Positions 1 through 12,059 of a stretch of 64,000 nt of DNA are shown here, one piece after another (within the stretch, counting starts at the first letter, position 1; each line of letters starts with the position of its first letter). The translations under genes and the position numbers were made by a program. The notes below the pieces were generated by a model. That model did not search any database and was not told the origin of the DNA. It was given only the letters and a program-made list of their open reading frames with translations. The stretch comes from Caenorhabditis elegans. Lineage: Eukaryota; Nematoda; Chromadorea; Rhabditida; Rhabditidae. The DNA lies in contig NC_003281.10 of assembly GCF_000002985.6 (NCBI RefSeq), forward strand, positions 7,812,001-7,876,000. Reading direction: 5' to 3'.

Positions 1-2470
1 TCTGTGTCATCTATTTAAAAAATTTGTGTTGAGTTTTACCTTTAACTTCCTTTGAAATTATGAACTTGCCCTTACTTTCTTATTATTTCAAAAACATTCT
101 CCGAAACCAATTTTTATCAGTAATCTTCTGGTTAGGATTTTTCCTATTAAACCCATATTAAAATTTTATTGCATAGCCACCAAAATGTAGTGTCGTCACA
201 CTTTCTTAGAGTATACCAGCTCAGCATTTTTTTTGGAGAAAAAAAAATTTAAAATTCACACCCTTGATGTGCTCCGTAATATTCTAAAATCAACAAAAAT
301 ATATTTTCCTTTTTTTCCAATTTCTATATTCTTCACCCTTTCCCTCTTCTTCTCCCGCTCTTGACTGCAACCAATCGCAGCTTCACCCGACTCCGCCCAG
401 TTCTCTCCAGGCCCCGCCCTCATTGGCATCGTCAAGGGAGCGGACGGGGCCTCCTGCAACGCAACGCTGTCCGGGTGCCGCCCCCCGCAAAGCCCATACC
501 ACATTTCATGTCTGAGTACCTATTTTCGGTGTCGTTTCATTTTTGATGGTATTGTGGAGAGAGGGGGGTTCACTGATTGAGTTTAATACTTTATTTAATT
601 CAATTATTTTCTCATTTTCATCTCCCTCCTTTCCGACATCGTTTTCATTTCTTTTTATACGTTATTTGATTCTCCGTGTTGTCCCACCTTCTCATTTGAA
701 TTTGACGATTATGGGATCCGACGGCGGGGCGCGGGACCTAATGGCCCATTTTATAGGAATGAGAGTTAGAGCAAGCAACATTTGGTGATTAGAATGTGAC
801 GTCGTAAATGAGACGACAGAGGGTCTTAATTTTATGATTATAGTTGTTTTTAAGGTGCCAATTTAATGGGGTTGTTAAATGGTTACCGCAAAAGTTATTA
901 GCTTTTTGGAAAAAAGGGAATTTCTTAGCAAACTGTTCCTAGTCTTTATAGTTTTGAATATTATTCAAATAAGGATATGAAATAGTCAACGATTATTGCT
1001 TTAAGCTCCCAAGTAGCCTAACAGCTTAAAATAGAACAGATGAGCACATACACAAAGCTTTATATACATTCAGTTTATGTTGAACAATGAAATTCTTCCA
1101 AACAGTTTCAGATATTATTTTAGCTGCTAGTCTATAGATACTAGTTAAAAAGTTTATGAAGGAACCATGTATCTTGCCTATAGTAAGACTAAATACATAC
1201 ATTCTAAAACCGTTTAAAAGCTCAAGTTAAAAATGAACGTTTTGAAAATGGCATTACTCCACTGCGGCATCATTATCTTCCTCTCTTTTAAAGAGAAAAA
1301 CTCGACTGGGAAGTTTTATAAGTAAAAATAATTTGTTTCTCAATTGGCAATACTTTGCTAAAAGAGAAACTGAAATACAGAGACATGGTATCTATAGAAA
1401 ATATCTGAATTCAAATTTTGATAATGAATTGTTAAAAAGGAAACTTTCAACTCTGATATGCGATTTCGGTACAAAATTCAAAGGCGAATTATTATGGCTG
1501 ATCTCCTGAAGTAGTTAAATTTGTGTTTAAGAATTTTCCAGTAATATTGTCTTCAAGTCTATTTCAAAACTTGACGTTAAAGCTCACAAAGTTCAACACA
1601 AATTGTCAACAAAGAAATTCTTCAATCTTTCAACCAACTCTCAATCAACTCAAAACTTGAATTAATTTCTATTTCGGGACTCTTGAACTAAAATCGTAAA
1701 GCTCATTCAACAACTGTAATGGTAAAAAGTGTGAAAATGGGCATTAAATGTGTTCTAATGACTAGTACAAGCTCTCAGAAATTTAGAATCCATTTGAGAA
1801 GAAGCTAATTTGGACAGAAAAAAGATTTGACAGAAAATAAAAAGAAAGAAGAAAAGATGAGCCATTGAAGCCACTCTTCTCTTCCTTTTTGGAAAAATTT
1901 AGAATTCTCTTTTTTCTTCTTTTTGCTTTGAAATTTTTAGAATTTAGAGAGCCTCGCAATTTAGATGTCTGTATAAAGAATCTTGGGGGGTTTACCCTAG
2001 AAAGAATAAAATTTGGAAATTCTGAAAATTCTGAAAATAATATTATATTACAAGAACTTTTGCTATTTCGACAAATTTACAAATCGATCTAGCCACACAA
2101 ATAAACCAAAAATCCATATAAAAACTCAGAATGTCACCTCCAAATCATAAATGACCTTCCAGTTCTCTCTGTCTTCATTTCCTTTCCGGTTAGCCAGTCA
2201 CTTTGACGCCATACATATCTGCGTCTCTCTATTTTCCTTATCTATAATTTTTACACTCTCTGCTGCTCCACCCTTGGAGCTCTACTTTCCACTTTCCAAT
2301 TTCTATTCCATAACCCCATTATTTTTATAATTTGTGAGCTTTTCTCTCTTCGACTCTCTCCAACAAAGTCTCCAGTTGTAGGCCTCTGCTTCCTGACCAA
2401 TCTACAGAATAGGCTCCGCCTTCTTTCAAATTTTGGAAAGCAGTGAGAGTGAGGGATTACGGTACACACA
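1..2470. promoter_or_regulatory. egl-5 upstream intergenic region
   Basis: No gene is supported here. Most of the stretch is A+T-rich. Two GC-richer blocks stand out. Positions 361-505 hold CCAAT and inverted CCAAT (ATTGG) motifs and several GC boxes. Positions 700-815 hold a CArG-like CCATTTTATAGG and a TGACGTC. In C. elegans the mab-5/egl-5 interval is large and carries enhancers, so these blocks are inferred cis-regulatory candidates. Open frames across them show no coding character and no splice structure. Confidence 0.45.
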
Positions 2471-4340
2471 ATGAACACTTCGACGAGTGCATTCGATTTT
2501 GGCTCGTCGACAGCTTCATCAGCTGCCACGTCGACAACATCTTCACAACCAGATGCCAATGATCATTTATCGGTGAGATTATTAAATTTAAAAAGTTTTT
2601 GAGCATGCAAATTTTTATCCAGTATTTTATTTTAAAACATTCTGGATATTCAAGTTTTATAAAAAGTTTGGCTTAACAAAAAAAATGATCCTTTTTCTAG
2701 TCTATGGAGTAGAATTCAAAACTTTCAATTTAACTTCTAACCAACTTCATTTGAGTTTCAGTCAACTGTTGCTATACATTTCTTAAATATTAAGGATGCA
2801 TTTTTCTTACGTTAGGTTTTCAGCTAGATACCTCAAGTTTATAATATTCAATCATGCAGATATATTTAATACCTTTGAAGTGAGTCCAACTTCAAAAGTG
2901 CACAAAATCTAGCTACAACATGCACCTGGTTTCTTTCTTCTTTGGAATATTATGAAACTTTTAGTCGGCAAAATTTCAAACAACAAAAATACCTTAAATG
3001 GGGAGGGAGATCACGTTAAATAATATTGTTTTTTTAATAACTCTTAATTTGCAGAGACTTGCCGCCATGACGCAAGGAGTTGGAAAAGAAGATCCAGAAA
3101 CATCATCAACTCCATCCACAGAAGCCAGTCTTTACCCAGGTAGTTAGTGGCTCCTCCCCTTTTCCACCGAATTCTAACCACACCATTTTCAGTCTCGGCT
3201 GCGTACATGCAGAGCTACGGCTGGCCACAGAACTACAACTACTTTGGTCAACCATTGGGCCCTGCCACGTTTCCCGGATGGCCTCAGTGCTATCCGAATA
3301 CGGCGTGGCCCAACTACGGTGAGTTGTTCGGTCAGTTACTTTTCATTATTTTGTGTGCTTAAAACTATTGAAATTAAATATTTTGAACTGAAATTCAAGC
3401 AGAGATCTAGTATAGAATATAATTAAATTAGTCTCCTAGAAATTCATTTAAATTTTCTAAATAATTTTTTTGTTAAAAGTCAGCTTATAGGATTCTTTTT
3501 TTTTAACGTTTTCAATAAATTAACGCCACCTTCACGCCTCCTCTCTTGCCCTCGTCTGACCCTATATGCTATCTTACGTTAGATGAGTCGAGTGTGAGTT
3601 GCGCCCCGTAGACCGTTTGATACTCAGATATTCATACATGATATTTTTATTTTTATAAAGGGGTTTCACATTATAAACCGACACAACTTATTTTCCCTGC
3701 AATTTCTGTTAATTATTAGAATTCTTGAGAACTTGGCATTTTCCGGGGGAATTTATGGTCACTTTTCGCTCTAAACCCCATCCGAAAACTCAAAAGATAT
3801 ATAATAACAATACATATGAAGATAGAGAAATATAAGTAACTTCACTAAAATCTTCAAGTGCTCAAGAAAGTGAATGAAGAGGTGGGGATAAGCACTCACA
3901 GCAAGCTTCTGCAAGGAATGCCTAGTCAAATTTTAAAAAAATCTCATAAATAAAAATCAATAAATTCTATTAAACCAATTATATTTTATATTTCAGCATC
4001 ATCAAAGAAAGGCCGTCAAACGTATCAACGCTATCAAACATCAGTTCTTGAAGCGAAATTCCAACAGTCATCATACGTGTCAAAGAAACAACGTGAAGAG
4101 CTCCGCCTGCAGACTCAATTGACAGATCGTCAAATCAAAATCTGGTTCCAAAATCGTCGAATGAAGGCGAAAAAAGAGAAGCAAAGAGTAGATGATCACA
4201 CGGAACATACTCCACTTCTACCGGCAAATCCACCAAAAGGAATGGGAATGGATATGGATGATGAGAAAAAATGGCAAATGGCTCATTGGCCACCAGCAGC
4301 TGCACACAATCCATATCAATACCCGTTGTGTCCACCGTAA
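2471..4340 (+). CDS. egl-5: EGL-5, posterior (Abd-B class) Hox homeodomain protein
   Basis: Nuclear transcription factor for posterior body patterning. Four coding exons are 2471-2572, 3055-3139, 3193-3318 and 3997-4340, with GT-AG introns and continuous frame, giving about 218 residues. The N-terminus is Ser/Thr-rich. A Trp-containing segment (AWPNYG, near residue 100) precedes the homeodomain and may be a degenerate hexapeptide. The homeodomain covers about residues 107-166 with KIWFQNRRMKAKK in helix 3, including the WFQN core, and R5 and Q50 of Antp/Abd-B class Hox proteins. A short Pro/Met-rich tail ends in PLCPP. The start is the first ATG of the open exon. Identity rests on remembered resemblance to C. 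elegans EGL-5 and on ceh-23 lying nearby. Large flanking non-coding DNA suits a developmentally regulated gene. The 678-bp third intron may also hold regulatory sites. Confidence 0.93.
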
Positions 4341-6530
4341 TCTGTGAAAATTGAGAGTGTTAAGAAATTTAATAATTATTTTGGAAGATATGATTGATGT
4401 AAATATAGTTGAAAATAGTTTCACTATTTAGGATTTAGGATTATATTTTACAAAAAAAGAAAAATTCAGATTTAATTCAGTTATCATTATAAGCCAACTT
4501 CGAAACTATTTTTCTATTCGGATTGTGAATATTAGGGTAATTAAATAATTGGAAATTCTTGGAATTTCAGTAACTGAACTTATTTTTCAAATCAATTTTT
4601 CATGTCTTCCAAACATAATATTATTTAACACAAAAATCAATTGTTTTCATATTTCTCAAGTTTCTCAATGATCCCTCCTCTAATATCTAAACTCCCAAAC
4701 GATGCTCCGATATATCGGTGGATCAAATAAGGTTTTTTCTTCAAAAAATGCGGTGTTTCTTCCCTATGTTTCTTTTATTCAATTGTTCACAACACCTAGG
4801 GTCAACTTTTAAAATACCTTCTTACCCACTACGGGTCGTCTGATTTCCCTTAAAATCTGAAAACTTCCTTCGGATTTTTGTTCATTTTATTTTTCCCAAG
4901 TTATCTTTTATCAATTCTTCTTTTCCCAAATGTCCCCATATTAAATTGTTTGTCCTGTGAGACTCCACGGTTCTTTTTTTTTTCAAATTTATTGATTTAG
5001 AAATTTCATTTTTCCTTCTCTCTCTCTGTGGTCTTCTAGTCTCCTCTTCCAATCTTCTCCCATCATTTCCCATTTTTAATTTGTTTTTTGTTGGAATTTA
5101 CCAAACATTTCTCCGTTCAAAATACAATGAATGACATTTTCTTTTCTCTTTCTGTGTTTTGGTTTTAAGCACACTAATTTTAAAACTATAGCTAAACGTA
5201 TATATTTTTTTTGAAGGAAAACCATTGTAGATATTTAAAAAGAGCTCATTGAGTTTGGATATTTAAACTTTTTGGCTCCTTTTCTAAAATTATAATGAAC
5301 CTTTAGACCTCATTTTTGAATAATCTCACTTGCCATGAATTAAATCAAAAAATAATTAACAGAAACATTTTTGAATATCGATTTCTATATTTTTAACTAT
5401 ATATAAGTTAACCCCAACTATTCGAGAATTTGACCTAACAAGTTGAAGTTTTTTCAGTGAAAAGATTATGCAATGTAGGAAACATTGCGCGTTTTTGGAA
5501 AGTCAGTACTATATTCTTTTCTACAGAATCCATAGATTTCAGAATTAAATTTCAGGTTCCCATTTCTCCAACAACACTCCACTTTGGCCTACTGTAGTTA
5601 TTTGTTACACCTACCGTAGTCCAGCCTCCAAGCCCATAACCTAGAACCTAAATCACTTTTTTCTGCGACGAGTCGGCAAAATGAAGATCCTTTTTTTTGC
5701 TTTGCAAATCTTTGATCTTGCCGATCTTTAGGGAAGTAGTGTGAAAAAAGTGGGTTATGGTATGTAGAATCAGGGGGAACACGAACTGTACATAGGCAAA
5801 TAATTTGGTTAGGGTACTACAGTTAACAAACAAAATATATTTGTTTGGTGACTAAGATGATAGAGATGATACAGTAACAGATAAGGATGTATAAAAACAC
5901 ATTCTTGAGTTTTAAAAATGAATGGAACTATTGATTGAAACTTTTATAATACTATAGTTAAATGAAATAGTGCAGTGGCCGGCTTAATTATCTAAATACT
6001 TTTCAATTTGGTTTTTCTCAAAAACATCACGAATAAGCCTAAATTTTCCAAAAAAAACTGTGAATTTAAAACCCTTGAAAATGTTGGGTAACTGCTAGAA
6101 GTGACTTAATTTTGGAGCAATATTGTAATCATTTAGATGTTGTGTCATTTAATTTCATTATTATTGGTTCTGATTGTGAGTTCTTTTAGTTCTTTTTGTA
6201 ATACCTAGAAATTATTCTTCCCGAATAGAAAGTATCAAAAACCACGCCAAGAGCTATTACAGGCAAAGCGGAAAGTGCCTAAAACAGTCCATATAGGGAC
6301 CGCATACGGCTCAAAATAAAGGTATACCAAACTGTTTTCAGACACTTAAGATTGTTCAAACACTCAAAATAACAATTTCAAACAATTATTGTTACTTTTA
6401 ATTAGAGTTTTAGTTGGATAATAAGTCTAAACATGCAATTCAACTTGTTAAATATACCATTTTCATGGAAATTTATAGAAAATGTATTGGAGATAGTTTT
6501 CGGAAAACAACTTTTACGAAATTACAAGAG
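4341..6530. other. Gene-poor region downstream of egl-5
   Basis: I see no supported gene. The stretch is A+T-rich with a pyrimidine-rich run around 5010-5060. Short open frames have no splice sites or recognisable domains. No clear AATAAA follows the egl-5 stop within the first 150 bases. Confidence 0.5.
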
Positions 6531-6533
6531 AAT

Positions 6534-6570
6534 CGGTTTACTGTAGGTGAGTAATGCCTACAGTAAACCG
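6534..6570. repeat. Perfect 14-bp inverted repeat (hairpin)
   Basis: Positions 6534-6547 (CGGTTTACTGTAGG) are an exact reverse complement of 6557-6570, separated by a 9-base loop. The TACTGTAG/CTACAGTA core recurs in nematode dispersed repeats. The stem is too short for a typical microRNA precursor. It may be a decayed foldback element. Confidence 0.7.
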
Positions 6571-6989
6571 GTGGATTATTAAAAGAACATGGAAAAGACA
6601 TCAGGAGAGAAAACATGGAAAAACGGAAAGTAATGAATATTTTGGTGTCCCTTGCCTGCCTACGGAAATGGAAATGCATATAGGATTTGTTGGAATGGGA
6701 ATTGGAAATAGTAGGAAAAAGCTGAGAGAGTACAGAGAGAGCAGTATTTCTCGCAAAATTTGTGGAAAGTACATAATTTGGATGAAGTTTGAAATATTTA
6801 AGTTAAAGGTAAAATGTTTTGATATATTGCAAAAAATTGTTCTTAATTATTCGAAACATCGATTTGATCATTGTAGATCATTTGAAATTAACCAAGAAAT
6901 AGGTAGGACAACAGCCATAGATTTTTACTTTTCGAGTTTTCATTCTGAAAACTTTCAAAATTTGAATACCGTACTCGTAATCTAAATCC

Positions 6990-7310
6990 GGAGCTCTATC
7001 TCTACTATCTCCAAGTAGATCTCAAAATTTTTCAAAAAATCCCCGCGACGAATCGTGATGTCTCCCTTGTGTCTGTTCCATCTGACGACCTTCTCGACGT
7101 GACGTTTCTTCTATTGGCTTCATCTGAATACATTGTTCACTGAATAAACTGCATTCCCCACTTCTTCCACCCAATTCCTGACAGTTTTATGTGATCAGCA
7201 GAAGGAGAAGGGGAATAGGCATCACATTTATGGCCATCTCAACATTATGCGCAGAAAATCGGAAGAAGACGGTTGAGGAGCCGTCTCGGGTTTATCTCAA
7301 TCTGATTTTT
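6990..7310. promoter_or_regulatory. GC-richer block, candidate egl-5 enhancer
   Basis: This 300-bp stretch has higher sequence complexity than its surroundings and no coding structure. It contains TTTATGG, close to the Abd-B-type Hox core, near 7230, plus GTTTTATGTGATCAGC near 7186 and ATTGGCTTCATCTG near 7114. The reading as an enhancer is inference from composition and position about 2.7 kb downstream of egl-5. Confidence 0.3.
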
Positions 7311-8340
7311 GGAATTCGGAATTTTAAATTTCATTCTAGGGATCCATTAATGAAAATATAACTTTTTTAAGCTGAGCAAAAGGATTCCTAAAGTTTGTGT
7401 AATATTTAGGAGAAATTTTGGGAGTCGACCTGAAAACCATTCTTTCTGCGAGTTGCTCGGAACTCAAAAAGTTCATATTGTTGGAAAATTTGGCGGTGTA
7501 TGAAAACTTTGACTGAACATTTGTATTATTAAGTTAAAAATAAAATTTGGCTGTACCATATTAGATTCCCACCCATCTCCTACTGTGATTCTATTCTATT
7601 CTATTCTGCATCCTCTAGATGAATCACCAAAAATTAAAAATTGTTTTCCAGTGGTTAAAAAACACAAAAAAAACGTTCAAACTTATGAAAAACTCGAATA
7701 AAAGCAAAAAAAAAATCTAGGCTACCATAACAGTTACAAAGAACAAGGGAGCGCCAGAGCCTGGCTGTTTTAGTTTTGTGCAACCATCCTTTTAATTATG
7801 CAAAGACCCTTCGGTAAAACTTGAATTTCTAGTCCCCAGTAGAAAAAAAGTTTTTTTGATATTGTTGACCTACTTTTATATATTTTCCCGCCAGAAAACC
7901 CTGTCAAAACCTCAATTTTCCCAGTCTCTTCACGACACCACATAAAAATGTCTCAAACCCAGTTTCCCCACTGCTATCTCCAACCTACCGTAACCTCTGC
8001 TTCCCTTTGAAATTCTCATTCCGAAAACCTAAGTGGGCGGAGTCTTTCGTGTTCACAAAATGCAGTTAGATAGTGTGGAACTTTTGGAGAGCTCAGAGAG
8101 GCAGAGAGACACACGGTGTAAGTCGCATCCCATTAGGCACGCACATTACGAGCATTTCGAAATGTAGAAGGAATAGGAAACTGGTGTTGGAAATAGTGTG
8201 TGGAGGTGTGGAGAGTCGGTTAGACACTGTTTTGTAGTCATTTCTTTTCTTGTTGAAAGTGTGTTGAAGACAAGGAAAAGGGGTAGAAGGAACACTTGGA
8301 AACATCACTGAGTATATTCGAACGGGGACTTTTGTATTAT
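7311..8340. other. Intergenic DNA with a GC-richer block at 7960-8330
   Basis: No gene is supported. An ATTCT pentamer is repeated about four times near 7584-7606. The segment 7960-8330 is GC-richer and purine/pyrimidine-structured, possibly regulatory. Its open frames have no domains or splice sites. Confidence 0.4.
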
Positions 8341-8400
8341 AATGCTAACAATAATGCTAACAATAATGCTAACAATAATATGCTAACAATAATGCTAACA
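8341..8400. repeat. Short tandem repeat, 12-bp unit AATGCTAACAAT
   Basis: About five copies of a 12-bp unit (AATGCTAACAAT) lie head to tail. One copy carries a 2-bp insertion. This is simple-sequence DNA, likely length-polymorphic. Confidence 0.9.
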
Positions 8401-8880
8401 TAAATTGTGAGTTTTTTTTTCACTCCACCAGCAACGCCGAATACTCATTTCAAACTAACACATTCAATTTTAGAAGAGTAGGTTTTAAAAAATCAGTTTG
8501 AAAAATCTTCGATGCAACGATGAGAAAAATAAGATCTTGTAATTGAAAAAAAAACGTATTGCCCAAAAAGTTACATGCAATTTTCTTTAATTCTCGATGT
8601 TTGTCTATAAAATCATTCATTTTCCAAATTTCCGCTTCAACTTCTGAGAAAATTTCATTCCTGTGAGTCCTCTATCAGATTCCAAAATAATTTTTCAAAA
8701 ATGTTGGCTCATCTCCAAAATCGTCGGATGAAAAATCTGTCCAAATATTTTCACGTCAATATATAAAACGAATTATGGTTCAATTAAAAAGCAAAAAAAT
8801 TATGTAAAACCCTCAAAAAAATGTTCTAAATACTTGTTTCCCGTTCTGAAAATTTTGTATAAAAAAGGCCAAAAGTTAAA

Positions 8881-8955
8881 CCATGTATGGGAACCGAACC
8901 CACAAACTTCTGCTCAAGAGGCGAACGCGTTCACCAGTCGACCACCGAACCGATG
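8881..8955 (-). repeat. tRNA-like (Lys-CTT-like) fragment, probably SINE or pseudo-tRNA
   Basis: Read on the minus strand, it has an A-box-like TGGTCGACTGG and a B-box-like GGTTCGGTTCC. A T-arm stem pairs well (GTGGG with CCCAT). The anticodon loop CTCTTGA would give CTT. The acceptor-stem ends do not pair, so a functional tRNA is unlikely. Confidence 0.4.
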
Positions 8956-9289
8956 TTTTCGCCCTTCCATCATTGTGGTGAGACTTCTGTTGGCGCCAGA
9001 GACAAAAATCCACTGTTAACCATAGGAAATGCACTGATTTCAGTGTAGAATTTCAGACGTAAAAATTTCAGATTTCCAGCCCGAACGGGCAAAAATTTCA
9101 GTCATATTCTTATAGTAGAGAATGTCAGCTTTCCGATACAATATTTTTTTTTGAATATCGCTCCATTTATTCTGGTCATTCCCTAGTTAGAAAATTTGCG
9201 AAAAGTCACTGATTTCCCATCAAAAGTAACGTAAAGGACGTGCGCCCATCAACTATTTACTTAAGCAATAACTAAATCTAGATGCGACA

Positions 9290-9370
9290 CGTACAGGATG
9301 GCTCAACAGGTAAGATAATGGTTCATAGACTCAACGAAAAGCGACGGACAAGTTCAACTCCCCTCAATGG
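9290..9370 (+). repeat. Second tRNA-like fragment
   Basis: It contains ATGGCTCAACAGGTAAGA, resembling an A box, and AAGTTCAACTCCCC, resembling a B box, at tRNA-like spacing. Stem pairing is poor. I infer a decayed tRNA-derived sequence within the composite repeat region. Confidence 0.3.
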
Positions 9371-9433
9371 CAACAAAAGTTCTTCGAGTTATCACAAAAC
9401 AGTTCTAGAATAGTCGATGAATGCATTTTTAAT

Positions 9434-9660
9434 ATTTAGAGACAAATTCGCAATATTTTGAGACAAAATCGCAATATTCTGAGACGAAATCTCAATCTTT
9501 GCAGATGAAATCTTAATCTTCGGAGACGAGTTCGCAGTCTTTTGAGACAAATTAGTAATCTTTTGAGATAAAACCGAAGTCTACCTAGAAATTTTCACAC
9601 TTTCGCAATATTTTGAGATCAAATTGTAATATTTTGAGACAAAATCGAAATCTATTCGAA
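9434..9660. repeat. Degenerate 21-bp tandem array
   Basis: About nine copies of a 21-bp unit resembling TTTTGAGACAAAATCGCAATA lie head to tail. One interruption sits near 9585-9610. Because the unit is a multiple of three, short stretches stay open in one frame, but stop codons break every frame overall. This is a minisatellite-type repeat, not a gene. Confidence 0.85.
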
Positions 9661-10281
9661 ATTTTTAGTAATATTATATGGACGCACTATTTCTCGTATT
9701 TACTACAAAAATATTGCTATTTAATATTTTCATATTAGATTTGAGTTGCCTGAGTATCAGATTCCAAAAGAATTTCTCAAAAATGTTGGCTCATCTCCAA
9801 AATCGTCCTTCGCTCTGAAAAACGAAAGTGGACCTTTGCCATCCAAAAAATGGGGGAAAAAATGAAATTGAGCTTGTTGGGTCGAAAAAAAAATGTTTTC
9901 AGAATGCTGAGAACACGTTAAACACAAATATCAAGTTCATTTTGAGATCCGGATCCTCTGAATATGTCGAAAATTTAAGCAGAAATTCGTTTTATATATT
10001 CAAGTGAAAATGTTTGGACAGGTTTTTCATCCTCTGAATTTTGAGATTCTAAAAAGCTGCAGGAAACTTTCACGTTGAAATTGAAAAATAAATCGATGCT
10101 TTTTAAAATCTACTCAGCAAGTTTCGGGCGACTTGCTGAGTTCTTAAAATAAAAAAAAACAAACAAAAAAGCCACGTTCTAAAGTCGCTTGAGCTGACAA
10201 TGTTAGGCTTTCTTTAGTTCAAGGCATGTTCCAATTTTTATTACCATTATAAGTATCTTGATAGCAAATATTTGACACTAA

Positions 10282-10632
10282 ATTTTTTTTAAATATTATG
10301 GGTACATTTCTGGACTTAGATATTCCATCCCAGCCGCGCTAGTGGGGTTTTTGTCTCGAATTCAATTTTAATGGGTATATGCCTTGCAGAAAAAGGGTGG
10401 CACAAAAATTTTGGAATTTTGGAAGAATTGAACTTTTGGGAGAATTGAAAAAAAAAAATTATACCATATCGATTCTCCCAAAATTCCAAAATTTTTGTGC
10501 CACCCTTTTTTTGCAAGGTATACCATTATGCAAGGTACCCATTAAAATTGAATTCGAGACAAAAACCCCTCTAGCGCGGCTGGGATGGAATATCTAAGTC
10601 CAGAAATGTAGCCATAATATTTTTAAAAAATT
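10282..10632. repeat. 350-bp near-perfect palindrome (foldback/MITE-like element)
   Basis: The left arm, about 10282-10455, is a near-exact reverse complement of the right arm, about 10465-10632, around an A-rich centre. Both strands therefore encode nearly the same meaningless peptide. The arms share CCAGCCGCGCTAG-like and GGGTGGCACAAAAATTTT phrases. The ends show AATATTATGG and CCATAATATT, with A/T-rich flanks. It has no coding capacity and is probably a non-autonomous DNA transposon. Confidence 0.9.
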
Positions 10633-10784
10633 AGCAATTTTATACCATATCAATTCAATCAGAATTCTAGTGAAATGTTTAGTCTTCATTAGTTCAATTC
10701 TCAAATAGAAACTGCACAAATCTCTGACCCCATTTACAAATCAACCTAACTAAAGAGAGTACCCCGTCCCTTCCAAACACAACA

Positions 10785-10895
10785 CCTAGTAATTGAAGCC
10801 CATGGCGGCGGGCGCCACAAAGTCGACGCCTAATGGCGTTGAAAAACAAGGTCGAACAGCACATTTCGTGTTAGAGTGAAAGAGAGAAAAAATCA
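10785..10895. promoter_or_regulatory. GC-rich island, candidate regulatory element
   Basis: About 100 bp is clearly GC-richer than its flanks and contains CATGGCGGCGGGCGCC and GTCGACGCCTAATGGCG. It shows no coding structure. The regulatory role is inferred from composition only. Confidence 0.3.
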
Positions 10896-11730
10896 CAACG
10901 AATAACTACCTGAATCCGAAGTTTTATTCAGTTGGGGGAGAAAGTGAGGGATTTATGGATTACATGTAACGGCTGATTTGTACTAGAACATACGAAAAGT
11001 TAACCAAGAGAATTCTGACTTCAAGATAATATTAGCGTCATACGATAGTAGAAAATTTCTGGTGAACCCTAAAAACTCAAAGAACAAAGTTGTTTTACAG
11101 TAGGTTGAAAATTATTTAAAAATTAAAAATTGAAGGTCTCAATGTAACCAACAATTATTTGCCATAGACTAAACTGAAAGCCAAAAAGGAAAATTGTTTC
11201 TGTTGTGATGGAAACGTCATTTCGTTTGAGACCAACACGACCTGACAAGCCTATAATCAAGAAATTTCTTTTTTCCGGAAAAATGAAAATATGAGTTATA
11301 TTTTACGTAGTAGGGGATTTCTTTGAAAATGGAGTATAGTCAATTGGAAAATTATTTTAAAAGCTGAAATTTTAAAGGAACAACGAAAAACTCGAGAGAG
11401 ATCTAAAAACCTTGCTAAACTCCGTGTTCGAATTATTTCTACAATAAGAACTGGAAGACCAATTAGCGAATCGCTCCGCCCACTTTTGAACCAATCAGAT
11501 TGAGTGGGCAAAGCTCGAAGTCACTGATTGGTCTTGCAGTTATCAGTTTGGAGGTAATTAAAACAGATAAAAATATATTCGGTTTTTTTGTGAATTTTTG
11601 TGAATTGTTCACTTTTTGTGGTATAGCTATATTTAAATTTCATGGAATTAGGGTACTTTGAAGAAAAATCCCCTTTGAACTGTACACCATTTTTTAAAAT
11701 TCGTAAATCTCACAGATTGCTAAGAATGGT

Positions 11731-11990
11731 ACTGTAATTTCAAACTTAAGTTGCTGTGGAATTTTCATTTATTTTTCATATTTCTTTTTAACTTAACATT
11801 AATAACACATACATTTTAACGAAGCGTGAAAAGAAACTATCAAAAATCAATGAATATTCCACAGCAGCGAAACTTTCAATCTACAGTAATCTTTAAAGGC
11901 GCACACATGTTTGTATTTAACAAAAATTGTCGTGTCGAGACCGGGGACTGTATTTTTGGGAAAAAATCACAAAATTTTGCGTGCGGGTAA
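11731..11990. repeat. Dispersed inverted repeat of the CTTTAAAGGCGCA family, copy 1
   Basis: ACTGTAATTT and GCTGTGGAATTTTCATTTA at 11731-11770 face ATGAATATTCCACAGCAGC and ACAGTAATCTTTAAAGGCGCA at 11850-11905. A tail follows with CGTGTCGAGACCGGGGAC. Related copies lie at about 21036-21170 and 41553-41790. This looks like a common nematode non-autonomous element. Confidence 0.75.
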
Positions 11991-12059
11991 TAAAAACTTA
12001 TAATATATCAAAATTGTGTTATATATATATGTTCAAACCATTGGTACGGTTTTACTTAG

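Larger units (their letters stand above)
8660..10040. repeat. Composite foldback/dispersed repeat region
   Basis: The 60-bp block at 8665-8727 (TCAGATTCCAAAA...CATCTCCAAAATCG) recurs directly at 9745-9807. The adjoining block at 8727-8775 recurs inverted at about 9985-10035. The segment 9799-9950 has a diverged copy at about 38716-38865, sharing the phrase GAATGCTGAGAACACGTT. Between the arms lie two tRNA-like sequences and a 21-bp tandem array. I infer a non-autonomous element, probably a nest of insertions. No transposase frame is visible. Confidence 0.75.

Noticed and set aside
6554-6985. 143-codon plus-strand ORF starting inside the hairpin's right edge
   Set aside because: It is basic/aromatic low-quality sequence with no domain or splice sites. 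The ATG is part of the inverted-repeat loop. Its codon use looks non-coding.
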